From NCBI GenBank assembly GCA_029213075.1, contig JARGPO010000026.1, forward strand, positions 1 to 46,486: a DNA stretch of 46,486 nucleotides, given 5' to 3'. The notes beneath the pieces are model-generated. The model ran no database searches. It was not told where the DNA came from and saw only the letters and a list, made by a program, of their open reading frames with translations. Source of the DNA: Legionellaceae bacterium (lineage in GTDB: Bacteria > Pseudomonadota > Gammaproteobacteria > Legionellales > Legionellaceae). Made by a program: the position numbers and the translations under genes. Positions 26,172 to 35,482 of the stretch are shown in pieces; the stretch's first letter is position 1, and each line of letters begins with the position of its first letter.

Positions 26172-27095
26172 ATGAAAATAAAACTACTGACTCTCGCAGT
26201 CTTAATGGCTATGGGGACAAATAGTATGGCGACAGATACTACAACCTCAACAACAATAGCCGTACCTGACTCAGCTAATGTCACAGTATCTCCTGACACA
26301 ACTACAACACCAAGTGCAACTACAACACCAAGCACAACCACAACACCAAGTGCAACCACAACACCAAGCGCAACCACAACACCAAGCGCAACCACAACAC
26401 CAAGTGCAACCACAACACCAAGTGCAACCACAACACCAAGTGCAACCACAACACCAAGTGCAACCACAACACCAAGTACAACCACAACACCAAGTACAAC
26501 CACAGTTACTGCTACACCAGACACAACAGCACCAACTGGGACAACAACTATTGCACCAATTCAAGATTCATCTACACCAGCAAGTAGTTCGGATGACACA
26601 TTACAACAAGCCCCAGCGGATGATACTAAAGTTGCTAATACTCCTGTAACTATTGATTGTAATCTAATAATAGAGGCTAATAAATCTGTGGATAATGAAA
26701 CAGTTATTACCTGGGGACAAAAAGCCGCCATTCAAACTTTTGATTTTAATAGTGAAAATATTGATTCTAAATTACAAGAGCTAAAAAACTGCTTTACCGA
26801 TCAAGGATGGGAAGGCTACAACAGCGCTCTGACTAAGTCAGGTAATGTTACAGCAATAAAGAATCAGAAACTAACAGTCAGCAGCCAAGTAGATGGTGCA
26901 TCTGAAGTAACAGATATTAGTGAAAATAAATGGCAAATGAAAATCCCTCTGCAAGTGGTCTACCAAAACAACAAAGAAAAGTTAACTCAATTACTATATA
27001 TAGATTTATTAATATCCAGAAAAGTATCTGGGGCCTTGGGTATTGTGCAAATCATTGCCGCTCCACGTGATTCAAAACAAGCAAATGAGTCTTAA
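26172..27095 (+). CDS. IcmL/DotI-like exported protein with a Thr-Pro-Ser repeat linker
   Basis: A 307-residue protein. The N-terminal signal peptide (MKIKLLTLAVLMAMGTNSMA) is followed by a Thr-rich, disordered stalk. Residues 45-110 are 11 copies of the hexapeptide TTPS[A/T]T, with degenerate flanks to about 130. Residues about 155-300 match the periplasmic domain of IcmL/DotI of the Dot/Icm secretion system: VITWGQKAAIQTFDFNSENID, FTDQGWEGYNSALTKSGNV, WQMKIPLQVVYQ and a final LLISRKVSGALGIVQIIAAP. True IcmL has a cytoplasmic tail and a membrane helix and no stalk, so this is an IcmL-like paralogue rather than the core gene. Two Cys (CNL, NCFT) could form a disulfide. No other dot/icm gene is in the window. 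Confidence 0.78.
   Translation: MKIKLLTLAVLMAMGTNSMATDTTTSTTIAVPDSANVTVSPDTTTTPSATTTPSTTTTPSATTTPSATTTPSATTTPSATTTPSATTTPSATTTPSATTTPSTTTTPSTTTVTATPDTTAPTGTTTIAPIQDSSTPASSSDDTLQQAPADDTKVANTPVTIDCNLIIEANKSVDNETVITWGQKAAIQTFDFNSENIDSKLQELKNCFTDQGWEGYNSALTKSGNVTAIKNQKLTVSSQVDGASEVTDISENKWQMKIPLQVVYQNNKEKLTQLLYIDLLISRKVSGALGIVQIIAAPRDSKQANES
26304..26501 (+). repeat. 11-copy 18-bp coding tandem repeat in the IcmL-like gene
   Basis: Units of 18 bp (ACAACACCAAGTGCAACC and near variants) run in frame without interruption and encode TTPS[A/T]T. Most units are identical or differ at one or two bases, so copy number is likely to vary among strains by slippage or recombination. Being a multiple of three, changes keep the frame. 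Confidence 0.95.
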
Positions 27096-27107
27096 ACTTT
27101 ATTAAAT

Positions 27108-27303
27108 TCTGGCCCAAAATACTAGGGTCTGTTGACAATTGGTATTGCGAGATAAAATTCCAGATAAAGTAGTGCAAATTGTAACTTGAGCGAGGCGAAT
27201 AGCCAGCTCTATTTAACGAGCTTAAGCTATAATTTGCGCACTTTAGCTTGGATTTTAGCCGTGATAACAATTGTCAACAGACCCTATATAACATTGGGCC
27301 AGA
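27108..27303. terminator. Split hairpin between convergent genes, interrupted by a MITE
   Basis: TCTGGCCCAA at 27108-27117 and TTGGGCCAGA at 27294-27303 are perfect 10-bp complements lying just outside the MITE. Without the insert they would form a hairpin with a loop of about 14 nt between the convergent icmL-like and L,D-transpeptidase genes, the expected place for a two-way terminator. T tracts are weak on both sides. Confidence 0.55.
27123..27286. mobile_element. MITE with 18-bp terminal inverted repeats and TA flanks
   Basis: AGGGTCTGTTGACAATTG (27124-27141) and its exact complement (27268-27285) bound 162 bp. The inner halves are also imperfect inverted repeats (GATAAAATTCC..AAATT against AATTTGCGC..GATTTTA), so the whole unit folds as one long hairpin around AATAGCCAGCTCTATT. 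The TIR can be read as starting at GGG with the dinucleotide TA on both sides, consistent with a TA target duplication as for IS630/mariner-type or some IS5-group elements. It codes for nothing and would need a transposase in trans. Confidence 0.85.
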
Positions 27304-27316
27304 TAAAATACAGATA

Positions 27317-27943
27317 TTAGTTATTTAATGATCCCATAATCTCTGGCTTATTTAACCAATCCCCATCTCCATCTTCTTTGTCATATGATAAGACCATTAC
27401 TTTAGTACCAATTCCAATGAACTCTTCATTTAACCACTTAGCCGCGCTAGGGAAAACACGAATACAACCATGGCTAGAATTATGAGTTGGTACCTTATAT
27501 GCCCCGTGAATAGTAAAACCTCGATAAAAATACATGCAATATGGCATTTTAGCTCCGCCTTTAGTACTCACGGGATACTCACCAGACAAACAGTTAGCTC
27601 CGCGCTTGCTATATATCTTAAAACTTCCAGTGACTGTTCGACATTGCTTATCAAGATCGTCCGGACAGTTATCTGCACCACCTGATGCACTACCTGTCAA
27701 CACTCTTTTACCATTTATATCATATGCTGCAAAAGCAAAAGCTGTTGGATCAAAAACAAATAATTTTTGCTTTTGAGGGCCAATTTGTTTTGGAAAATGC
27801 ATTCGTCCCCGAAAATCCAATAGATGATGAATTGTATGATGAACCTTACCACTATCATCAGTAATATAAGTTGACGGATCATTTTGAATACATCCAGAAC
27901 AACCTATAATGCACAAAATAGCAATAAATAAAAACTTATACAT
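27317..27943 (-). CDS. L,D-transpeptidase (YkuD-domain) lipoprotein
   Basis: A 208-residue exported protein with a lipoprotein-type signal (MYKFLFIAILCIIGC-SGC; Cys15 or Cys18 could be lipidated). The YkuD domain carries HGAYKVPTHNSSHGCIRVF, with catalytic Cys160 and His146/His158. Such enzymes make 3-3 cross-links in peptidoglycan or tether lipoproteins to it. Extra Cys at 93, 101, 118 and 136 may form disulfides in the periplasm. It converges with the icmL-like gene and is separated from it by the MITE. Which reaction it catalyses cannot be told. Confidence 0.85.
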   Translation of the reverse strand: MYKFLFIAILCIIGCSGCIQNDPSTYITDDSGKVHHTIHHLLDFRGRMHFPKQIGPQKQKLFVFDPTAFAFAAYDINGKRVLTGSASGGADNCPDDLDKQCRTVTGSFKIYSKRGANCLSGEYPVSTKGGAKMPYCMYFYRGFTIHGAYKVPTHNSSHGCIRVFPSAAKWLNEEFIGIGTKVMVLSYDKEDGDGDWLNKPEIMGSLNN

Positions 27944-28044
27944 AATAGTTTCTAACCTTTAATAGAACATCTTTAAGGAGCATTATTAATTATGATGTAA
28001 AACCATCTTCACAGTTATAAATTAACTACAAAGACAGTTAATAA

Positions 28045-29718
28045 TCACACATGTAACTTGCGATATTTAATCCGTGAAGGATTATTAGCCTTATCACCTA
28101 GGCGACGCTTTCTGTCTTCTTCGTAATCAGTATAATTGCCCTCAATAAAAGCAACCTCTGAATCTCCTTCAAAAGCCATAAGATGCGTGCAGACTCTATC
28201 TAGAAACCAGCGATCATGAGATATTACTACCGCTGATCCTGGGAAGTTTAATATTGCGTCTTCCAAGGCTCTCAATGTCTCAACATCTAAATCATTACTC
28301 GGCTCATCCAGTAATAACACGTTACCACCACGCTTAAGTAACTTTGCCAAGTGAACTCGATTCCTTTCCCCACCTGACAACTGTGACATTTTTTTCTGTT
28401 GATCTGGTCCTTTAAAATTAAATCTTCCTACATATGCTCGAGATGGCATTTGAAATGAACCAACTTGAATAATATCATGATTTTCAGATATTTCTTCCCA
28501 AACTGTTTTATTATCATCAAGATGATCACGAAGCTGATCAACATATGCTAAGTTAACTGTCTCACCTATACGAATTTCACCTTGATCCGGAGTTTCGTTT
28601 TGCATTAACATTTTCAAAAATGTTGATTTTCCAGCCCCATTAGGACCAATGATACCAAGCACGCCACCTTTTGGAAGACTAAAGTTCAAGTTATCAAATA
28701 AAAGTCTATCGCCAAATGATTTAGATAATTTGCTACCCTCTAAAACCAAATCTCCAAGACGCTCACCTGGAGGTATATAAAGCTCATTTGTTTCATTGCG
28801 CTTTTGAAAATCTTTCGAGTTCATTTCTTCAAATCTAGCGAGACGTGCTTTATTTTTAGCATGACGTCCTTTAGGTGAAGTTCTAACCCATTCAAGCTCG
28901 GTTTTTATTGCGCGTTGATGTGATGCCTCTTGTCTTTTTTCACGTTCAAGACGCTCAGTTTTTTGTTCAAGCCAAGCTGTGTAATTGCCTTTGTATGGTA
29001 TACCCTCACCTCTATCTAACTCCAAAATCCACTCAGCTGCATTATCAAGGAAATATCTATCATGGGTAATTGCGACAACTGTACCAGCAAATTCCTCTAA
29101 GTATTGTTCAAGCCAGGCAACACTTTCCGCGTCTAAATGGTTTGTTGGCTCATCAAGAAGTAACATATCTGGGTTAGATAACAAAAGACGACAAAGTGCC
29201 ACGCGTCTTTTTTCACCACCTGATAGCACTCCAATTTTTGCATCCCATTCTGGAAGACGTAATGCATCAGCGGCAACATCTAGGCTACGATCTAGATCCC
29301 AGCCACCACCAGTTTCAATATCGTGTTGTAATTCACCTTGTTCAGCCAAAAGAGTAGTCATTTCATCATCACTCATTGGCTCTGCGAACTTCATGCTAAT
29401 CTCATCAAACTTCTTCAGCTTTTGCTTCATATCAGCAACCGCTTCTTCAACAATTTCACGTACTGTTTTTTCTGAATCAAGCTGAGGCTCTTGAGGCAAA
29501 TAACCTATTTTTGTATTTGGTAGAGCTCTTGCTTCACCATCAAACTGTTTATCTTCTCCTGCCATAATTCGCAAAAGTGTTGATTTACCAGAACCATTTA
29601 GTCCTAATACGCCAATTTTTGCCCCAGGAAAAAAGCTAAGTGAAATATCTTTTAGGATAACTCGCTGATTATCTACAATTTTACTCACATTATTCATGGT
29701 AAAAATATACTGTGCCAT
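28045..29718 (-). CDS. ettA: Energy-dependent translational throttle protein EttA (ABC-F)
   Basis: A 557-residue ABC-F protein (E. coli EttA has 555). There are two ATP-binding cassettes, the first with GLNGSGKST, LSGGEKRRVALC and LLLDEPTNHLD, the second with GPNGAGKST, LSGGERNRVHLA and LLLDEPSNDLD. No membrane domain is present. The inserted arm characteristic of EttA (about residues 90-150) and the charged linker with RLARFEEM are visible. EttA binds the ribosomal E site and slows early elongation when ATP is low. The ATG at 29718 (MAQYIFTM) has GGAG upstream and gives the family N-terminus; a longer reading to 29754 is unsupported. Confidence 0.93.
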   Translation of the reverse strand: MAQYIFTMNNVSKIVDNQRVILKDISLSFFPGAKIGVLGLNGSGKSTLLRIMAGEDKQFDGEARALPNTKIGYLPQEPQLDSEKTVREIVEEAVADMKQKLKKFDEISMKFAEPMSDDEMTTLLAEQGELQHDIETGGGWDLDRSLDVAADALRLPEWDAKIGVLSGGEKRRVALCRLLLSNPDMLLLDEPTNHLDAESVAWLEQYLEEFAGTVVAITHDRYFLDNAAEWILELDRGEGIPYKGNYTAWLEQKTERLEREKRQEASHQRAIKTELEWVRTSPKGRHAKNKARLARFEEMNSKDFQKRNETNELYIPPGERLGDLVLEGSKLSKSFGDRLLFDNLNFSLPKGGVLGIIGPNGAGKSTFLKMLMQNETPDQGEIRIGETVNLAYVDQLRDHLDDNKTVWEEISENHDIIQVGSFQMPSRAYVGRFNFKGPDQQKKMSQLSGGERNRVHLAKLLKRGGNVLLLDEPSNDLDVETLRALEDAILNFPGSAVVISHDRWFLDRVCTHLMAFEGDSEVAFIEGNYTDYEEDRKRRLGDKANNPSRIKYRKLHV

Positions 29719-29919
29719 ATCAACTCCAATTTTTAGTTGTGAGAATAATAACAAATTATCTTATAGAATTCATGATTTCTTGCTAAAATATCAACAAGTC
29801 TTTAATCTATGTATCCTAGAGATAAAACTTCTAAGTAGGTTATAGATGCTTTTATGTTAAAATGTGAGTTTGTCTAGGCTGCCACATACTAAATAATACT
29901 ACATAACATTAGGTTTTTC

Positions 29920-30573
29920 ATGAACACAACAATTACAAGCAACAACATGATAAAGCAACAATTACGAACTGGAAATGTCCTTGATGAGTCAATTCTAGAA
30001 CTCTTTGAAAGTATACCAAGAGATGAGTTTGTCCCATCAGCATACAAAGAGTTTGCATATTCTGACATGCAAATTCCACTGCCAAATCAACAAAAAATGA
30101 TGACCCCACTTGAAGAGGCACTTATACTACAATCATTAGAATTATCAGGTGATGAATCAATTCTTGAAATAGGTACTGGATCTGGATTTTTAACTTGTCT
30201 GTTAAGCAAACTAAGTAAAAATGTATTAAGCATTGATTACTTTGATGATTTTTTAAAGCCAGCCCAAGATCTTTTAACAAAATATCAGTCTGATAATGTC
30301 CAACTAATATCTGATGATGCTTATCAAGGATACGCGGATAAAGCCCCATACGACGTTATTATTTTCAGTGGCGCAGTTCAAAAAATTAGTGAAATCCAAA
30401 GATTACAAGTCTTACCTGGCGGTAAATTAATTGCTATAATCGGCGAAAGTCCAATTATGCAAGCAAAATTATTTAAGCTTGACCATAAAGACAACTGGAC
30501 CGAAAAATTAATTTTTGAAACCAACATACCACCGTTGATTGATAAGCTTAATAAAAAAACGTTCGTGTTTTAG
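29920..30573 (+). CDS. Protein-L-isoaspartate O-methyltransferase-like protein (Pcm family)
   Basis: A 217-residue SAM-dependent methyltransferase of the Pcm family. The Pcm-type region IPRDEFVPSAYKEFAYSDMQIPL is followed by MTPLEEALILQSLEL and the SAM motif ILEIGTGSGFLTCLLS. Pcm proteins methylate L-isoaspartyl residues for repair. The usual substrate motif around the Ser/Pro before the helix is diverged (QQKMMTPLEEA for the normal ISQPYMVA), so activity on isoaspartate is not certain. It is followed by tolC after 9 bp, with the ribosome site of tolC inside its stop region. Confidence 0.85.
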   Translation: MNTTITSNNMIKQQLRTGNVLDESILELFESIPRDEFVPSAYKEFAYSDMQIPLPNQQKMMTPLEEALILQSLELSGDESILEIGTGSGFLTCLLSKLSKNVLSIDYFDDFLKPAQDLLTKYQSDNVQLISDDAYQGYADKAPYDVIIFSGAVQKISEIQRLQVLPGGKLIAIIGESPIMQAKLFKLDHKDNWTEKLIFETNIPPLIDKLNKKTFVF

Positions 30574-30582
30574 GAATCATTA

Positions 30583-32058
30583 ATGGCTGAGAAAAAGTCT
30601 TATCAATTATCATTGATAAATTTTCTAGTAAGTTTATTTGTACTGATATTGTTTACAACTACAAGTCACGCAACAGACTTACTAGATGTTTATTTTCAAT
30701 CTGTAGATAATGATCCTAAATTTAAAGAAGCATATGCTAAATTTAAACAAGAATCAGAAAAGCTTCCAATAGCCTGGTCTCGTTTGCTTCCCCAATTAAC
30801 ATTGGATGCGTTAATTAATAGAAACTCACAATTTGTTGACACGGGTAGAGTACAAGTTAATCAAAGATACAATGGTAACGAATGGCGAGTATCAGCTTCT
30901 CAAACGATTTTTAACTATAGAGCTTGGCAAGAAGTTCAAAAAGCAAACTCATATGTAAAAATGGAACTAGCCAAATTTAACAATGAAGCCCAAAGTCTAA
31001 TTTTGAGAACATCAAATGCATATTTTAAAATTCTACTAGCTAGAGATACCTTGGCGTTTGCTGAGTCAAAAAAACACGCTAATCACCGTCAACTAGAACA
31101 AGCTCAACAACGTTTTAACGTTGGTGTTGATGCAATAACTTCTGTATATGAGGCTCAAGCTGCATATGATCAATCTATATCTGAGGTAATTGCTGCAAAA
31201 AATAGATTAATCAACCAGAATCATGAATTAAGCAGAATTACAAACCATATATACGAATATCTTTCACCTATCCGTAACAGTAGAATGCCTCTCGTTAAAC
31301 CAGAGCCAAATAATGTTGATGATTGGGTTGATACTGGGTTAAAACAAAACTACAAACTACATTCCGCAAAATATGCCCTTCAAGCAGCTAGAGACAATAT
31401 AAAAGCCCAATCTGCAGGTAATTGGCCTGTGTTTTCTATTCAAGGTTCAGTAACCGATACCCATCTTGACGCAGGAGCGGATAGAGGACTAAGTCCTAGA
31501 GCTCTTCTTGCTGATGTATTCATACCAAATGAAAGAAAACTAACCGCTGTATCCATAAACATGAATTTACCTATATTTCAAGGTGGATTAGTAGCCTCAA
31601 GAACAAGAGAAGCGAAGTTCCATTTTCAAGCTATAGGACAACAACTTGAAAGCACGTATAGAGAAGTAATTGTCACAAGTAATGTTGCTTTTAATACAAT
31701 TATCGACGGAATTAGCAAAGTTAAAGCTGACCGAAAAACTATTGAATCTCAAAAGAATTCTCTTAAAAGCGTATCGGCTCAATATGATGTTGGAATGCGA
31801 ACGATGACAGATGTGGTGCTTGCACAAAGGAACTTATTCGAGGCACAAAAACAACTTGCATCAGATCAATATGGTCTTATAGAAGCAATTCTTACATTAA
31901 AATATCGAGCGGGAAGTTTATGCCTAAATGACTTAGAAGAAATTAACTCCTGGTTAGACACAACTCGCCTAGATGAACATGCACCTGGAAAACAGAAAAA
32001 TATCTGTTCTCTAAAAAGCCAGCAGCTCTTAAATAATCTTCCTGGTATTGCTAGATAA
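30583..32058 (+). CDS. tolC: TolC-family outer-membrane efflux/secretion channel
   Basis: A 491-residue outer-membrane factor. A signal peptide (INFLVSLFVLILFTTTSHA) precedes two structural repeats of long helices (for example LLDVYFQSVDNDPKFKEAYAKF and the NDNIKAQSAGNWPVFSI region in the second half). The repeated motif of TolC (WRVSASQTIFNYRAWQEV; NMNLPIFQGGLVASRTREA) is plain. It would form the trimeric exit duct for RND or ABC pumps and type I secretion. The pcm-like gene upstream is in the same operon; no pump genes are adjacent. Confidence 0.9.
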   Translation: MAEKKSYQLSLINFLVSLFVLILFTTTSHATDLLDVYFQSVDNDPKFKEAYAKFKQESEKLPIAWSRLLPQLTLDALINRNSQFVDTGRVQVNQRYNGNEWRVSASQTIFNYRAWQEVQKANSYVKMELAKFNNEAQSLILRTSNAYFKILLARDTLAFAESKKHANHRQLEQAQQRFNVGVDAITSVYEAQAAYDQSISEVIAAKNRLINQNHELSRITNHIYEYLSPIRNSRMPLVKPEPNNVDDWVDTGLKQNYKLHSAKYALQAARDNIKAQSAGNWPVFSIQGSVTDTHLDAGADRGLSPRALLADVFIPNERKLTAVSINMNLPIFQGGLVASRTREAKFHFQAIGQQLESTYREVIVTSNVAFNTIIDGISKVKADRKTIESQKNSLKSVSAQYDVGMRTMTDVVLAQRNLFEAQKQLASDQYGLIEAILTLKYRAGSLCLNDLEEINSWLDTTRLDEHAPGKQKNICSLKSQQLLNNLPGIAR

Positions 32059-32158
32059 TGATTATGGAGAATATTAAATTAAAATAGTGTATAATTCCCC
32101 AATAGTTGTGCTGGCGCACCAACCACAAAGAGACAATTGGCCTCATGTCGATTGATTT

Positions 32159-32995
32159 ATGCGCACCAGAATACCCTTTAATTTTTTGATGAATACTAAA
32201 ATGCTACCTTCAAATATAGAGAAAAAGTTATTACATTACACTGGCAAGGCGATTGCTGACTATAACATGATCCAAAAAGGTGACAGAGTTATGGTTTGTT
32301 TATCTGGAGGAAAAGACTCCTTTACCCTGTTAACAATTCTAGATTTACTTCGTAGAAGGTCAAATAATAAGTTTAGTATTTTTTCTTTTACTCTAGATCA
32401 ATCTCAACCAGGATGGGACGATAGTAAGCTTCGTAATTGGCTTAGTGAAAGAAACATACAACATGAAATCTTAACCAAAGATACCTACAGTATTGTCAAA
32501 GAAAAAATTCCTGAAGGTAATACCTATTGCTCATTATGCTCAAGATTAAGAAGAGGAATAATCTATAGATATGCAGAGGAAAATGGTTTTAATAAAATAG
32601 CTCTTGGCCACCATCGAGATGACTTAATTCAAACATTAATAATGTCTATCTTATATAACGGCAATGTAAGATCTATGCCGCCAAAGCTTCTAAGCGATAA
32701 TAAGAAAAACATCCTAATTAGACCTTTATGCTACGTTCAAGAAAATGATATTATTAGTTATGCAAAAGAACAAGAATACCCAATCATTCCTTGCACATTA
32801 TGTGGCTCTCAAGATAACCTTATTAGAAAGAAAACTGCAGCATTGATAAAGACATTGTCAGATGAGAACCCAAAAATACCAAGCAACATACTTCACGCAT
32901 TACAAAGCGTAAAGCCAAGCCAGTTAATGGACCAACAATTATGGGACTTTAAAAACTTAGAAGATAATTTAACCCCGGAAACTATAGAGGATTAA
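32159..32995 (+). CDS. ttcA: tRNA 2-thiocytidine biosynthesis protein TtcA
   Basis: A PP-loop ATPase with SGGKDSFTL and the two cysteine pairs CSLC (in [12 protein letters not shown]) and CTLCG that bind an iron-sulfur cluster; these belong to TtcA, which thiolates C32 of some tRNAs. The segment [11 protein letters not shown] and the N-terminal [25 protein letters not shown] match the family. The start is uncertain: ATGs at 32159, 32189 and 32201 are in frame and none has a clear ribosome site; 32201 gives the most family-like N-terminus. A TATAAT at 32090-32095 could be a -10 box, though its -35 is poor. Confidence 0.9.
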   Translation: MRTRIPFNFLMNTKMLPSNIEKKLLHYTGKAIADYNMIQKGDRVMVCLSGGKDSFTLLTILDLLRRRSNNKFSIFSFTLDQSQPGWDDSKLRNWLSERNIQHEILTKDTYSIVKEKIPEGNTYCSLCSRLRRGIIYRYAEENGFNKIALGHHRDDLIQTLIMSILYNGNVRSMPPKLLSDNKKNILIRPLCYVQENDIISYAKEQEYPIIPCTLCGSQDNLIRKKTAALIKTLSDENPKIPSNILHALQSVKPSQLMDQQLWDFKNLEDNLTPETIED

Positions 32996-33002
32996 TATTA
33001 CT

Positions 33003-35315
33003 ATGCATAACGCAACTGTTGAATTTTTTCGTAAATTACATATTTATCAAAAACGTAGTTTTAGATTCGATTTCCTCGCGGCAATAGTCGTCTTCTTAGT
33101 TGCTATACCATTATGCCTAGGAATCGCATTAGCATCTGGAGCTCCACTATTCTCTGGTATTTTAAGTGGTATTATCGGTGGAGTTATTGTTGGTAGTTTA
33201 AGTGGATCAAACGTCAGTATTAGTGGTCCTGCAACTGGAATGGCGGTGATTGTCTTTGGAGCCATAATGCAGTTAAATGGCTTTAATAACTTTCTATTAG
33301 CTCTTTTGCTCGCAGGTATTTTACAAATACTTGCCGGGTACTTTCGCGCAGGATTTATTGCCGACTATATTCCCTCTAATGTTATTCAAGGATTTCTCTC
33401 GGCGGTGGGAATTCTCTTAATAATCAAGCAGCTACCATTTGCACTTACTCTGTCCCATTCATTAAGTGGTTTAAAAACCGAACTAATTGAACTTTCAACA
33501 AGTTTTGAGTTGCAGCCACTGCATGACTTAACCATGCATATAAATAGTGGGGCTGTAATTTTATCTCTGAGCTCTCTTTTTGTTTTAATCTATATTGATG
33601 CCTCTAAAAAAAGCTTGGTTAAAATATTGCCTGGTCCATTTGTAGTAGTTCTAATGGGAATAATTTTCAATGAAATATTCATCCTTTTTGATTCAGGTCT
33701 AGCCCAATTAGGACCTCACCTTGCAAACATACCTAAGCATGATGGGTTTTATGATTTTTTCTCTCAAATGCAGACACCTTCATTTTCTAGACTTACCGAC
33801 GTCAATATTTATATTGCCGCATTAATTATTGCAACAATTTCTTCAATGGAGAATCTTGTTAATATAAAAGCTGGTGAGACTTTAGATAAAAAACATCTTA
33901 ACTGCTCAAAAGATCGAGAGTTAATGGCACAAGGAGTGGGTAACATCTGCGCAGGACTAGTCGGTGGAATACCTGTTACATCTGTAATTGTTAGAACATC
34001 AGTAAATATTAGATCTGGCTCCAAAACTAAAGTTGCTTCAATTTTACAAGGTATATTTCTGTTAACAACAGTGCTACTAATTCCAGATGCGATAAATAAA
34101 ATACCACTTTCCTCACTTGCTGCAGTATTAATTTATGTGGGTTATAAACTCACCTCTCCTAATATTTACCTAAAAATATATAAGCAAGGTATGGATAGAT
34201 TTATCCCTTTTCTAACAACTGTCATTGCCATAATTATTTTTAATTTATTAGTTGGAATAATTATCGGAGTTCTAGTTAGTCTGTTTTTTATTCTTAAATC
34301 TAGCAGTCAAGCTAGACTGGACATAATTAAAGAAATATATCCAAAAGGTGAAACCAATCGTCTAGTACTCCCACAACAAACTACATTTTTAAATAAAGCA
34401 ACTTTGGTAGCGGAGCTTGACTCTATCCCACCAAGGTCGCAACTAATTATTGATGCCAGTTATTCAGAATATATAGATAAAGAAATAATTGAATTTATCC
34501 AAGAGTTTAAAGATGAACACGCCCCGCATAAAAATATATCCTTAAACTTAATAGGTTTTAAAGATAACTATCAGATACATAATTATGTCGACTTTATTAA
34601 CGTCACAACATATAACGTGCAATCGAACTTATCAGCATCCAAGGTTCTTAATATTTTAAAAGAAGGAAATGAGCGTTTTCAAAATGGCACACGCATTCAT
34701 AGATGCTTTAAAGCTGACGTTAAAAACACAGCCAAAACTCAACATCCAATCGCAGTGGTCCTTGGCTGTATTGACTCTAGAGTTCCTGTAGAAACTATTT
34801 TTGACATGAGTTTCGGAGACTTGTTTTGCGTTCGTATCGCAGGAAATGTAGTGAATGACGATATCCTTGCAAGCATTGAATATGCATGTCACGTTATTGG
34901 CGCCAAGTTAATCGTAGTTTTAGGACACACCAGTTGTGGCGCGATTAAAGCAGCATGTGATGAAGTAGAGCACGGTCACATTACCCAGCTCCTATCGAAA
35001 ATAAAACCCGCAATTGCTGCAGAAACATACACAACGACTGACCGCACCGGCAAAAACCATCATTTTGTTCATAAAGTAACTCAGTTGAATATTGCAAACA
35101 CCATGGCAAATATTCATCAAAAAAGCGATATATTAAAGAACCTTATCAATGACGAACAAATAGGAATGGTTGGAGCCCTTTATGATGTAAATAGTGGTGA
35201 GGCGCAGTTTAATGATTTCTCGCCATTTTTAAAACAACTACAAGATCCAAATACAAACAAACTTGCAGATAAGTTGAAAAAGGTATTAACTGCTGCTAAT
35301 CGAGATTTCAAATAG
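33003..35315 (+). CDS. SulP-family anion transporter fused to a beta-carbonic anhydrase
   Basis: Residues 1-435 are a SulP (SLC26-like) membrane domain with about 10-12 helices, including the GIALASGAPLFSGILSG and SGSNVSISGPATGMAVIV segments. Residues about 450-535 resemble a STAS linker. Residues 540-770 are a complete beta-carbonic anhydrase with zinc ligands Cys589 (in CIDSR, with Asp591/Arg593), His642 and Cys645 (GHTSCGA). The joint protein should take up bicarbonate and equilibrate it with CO2; similar fusions exist (for example in Mycobacterium). It lies 7 bp after ttcA. Substrate bicarbonate is inferred from the fusion. Confidence 0.9.
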   Translation: MHNATVEFFRKLHIYQKRSFRFDFLAAIVVFLVAIPLCLGIALASGAPLFSGILSGIIGGVIVGSLSGSNVSISGPATGMAVIVFGAIMQLNGFNNFLLALLLAGILQILAGYFRAGFIADYIPSNVIQGFLSAVGILLIIKQLPFALTLSHSLSGLKTELIELSTSFELQPLHDLTMHINSGAVILSLSSLFVLIYIDASKKSLVKILPGPFVVVLMGIIFNEIFILFDSGLAQLGPHLANIPKHDGFYDFFSQMQTPSFSRLTDVNIYIAALIIATISSMENLVNIKAGETLDKKHLNCSKDRELMAQGVGNICAGLVGGIPVTSVIVRTSVNIRSGSKTKVASILQGIFLLTTVLLIPDAINKIPLSSLAAVLIYVGYKLTSPNIYLKIYKQGMDRFIPFLTTVIAIIIFNLLVGIIIGVLVSLFFILKSSSQARLDIIKEIYPKGETNRLVLPQQTTFLNKATLVAELDSIPPRSQLIIDASYSEYIDKEIIEFIQEFKDEHAPHKNISLNLIGFKDNYQIHNYVDFINVTTYNVQSNLSASKVLNILKEGNERFQNGTRIHRCFKADVKNTAKTQHPIAVVLGCIDSRVPVETIFDMSFGDLFCVRIAGNVVNDDILASIEYACHVIGAKLIVVLGHTSCGAIKAACDEVEHGHITQLLSKIKPAIAAETYTTTDRTGKNHHFVHKVTQLNIANTMANIHQKSDILKNLINDEQIGMVGALYDVNSGEAQFNDFSPFLKQLQDPNTNKLADKLKKVLTAANRDFK

Positions 35316-35320
35316 CATTG

Positions 35321-35394
35321 TAGGATTTTTAACAATTGGTTGTAAACTTGAAAATATAGAGTTTATCTTTATTTACAATTGTAAACATACCCTA
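35321..35394. mobile_element. Possible decayed and shortened relative of the MITE at 27123-27286
   Basis: The left end TAGGATTTTTAACAATTGGT and right end CAATTGTAAACATACCCTA resemble the TIRs of the complete element (right end differs at 2 of 18 positions), and TA lies on both sides. Only about 70 bp remain, against 162. It lies just after the SulP gene stop. The rest of 35395-35482 is an AT-rich region before proS. Confidence 0.4.
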
Positions 35395-35482
35395 TATTAA
35401 GATAAAATAAATTATTATATAAATTGCAGACAAGCCATATAAAAAGCAGGTCTGCATAAAATCAACCTAGCCTGGAACAGTT

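Noticed and set aside
26165-26564. Long antisense and shifted frames rich in Val-Ala-Leu-Gly, Cys-Trp or Gln-His across the IcmL-like gene
   Set aside because: They are the other frames of the 18-bp repeat. The frame with signal peptide, Thr-rich stalk and IcmL-like domain is the real one.
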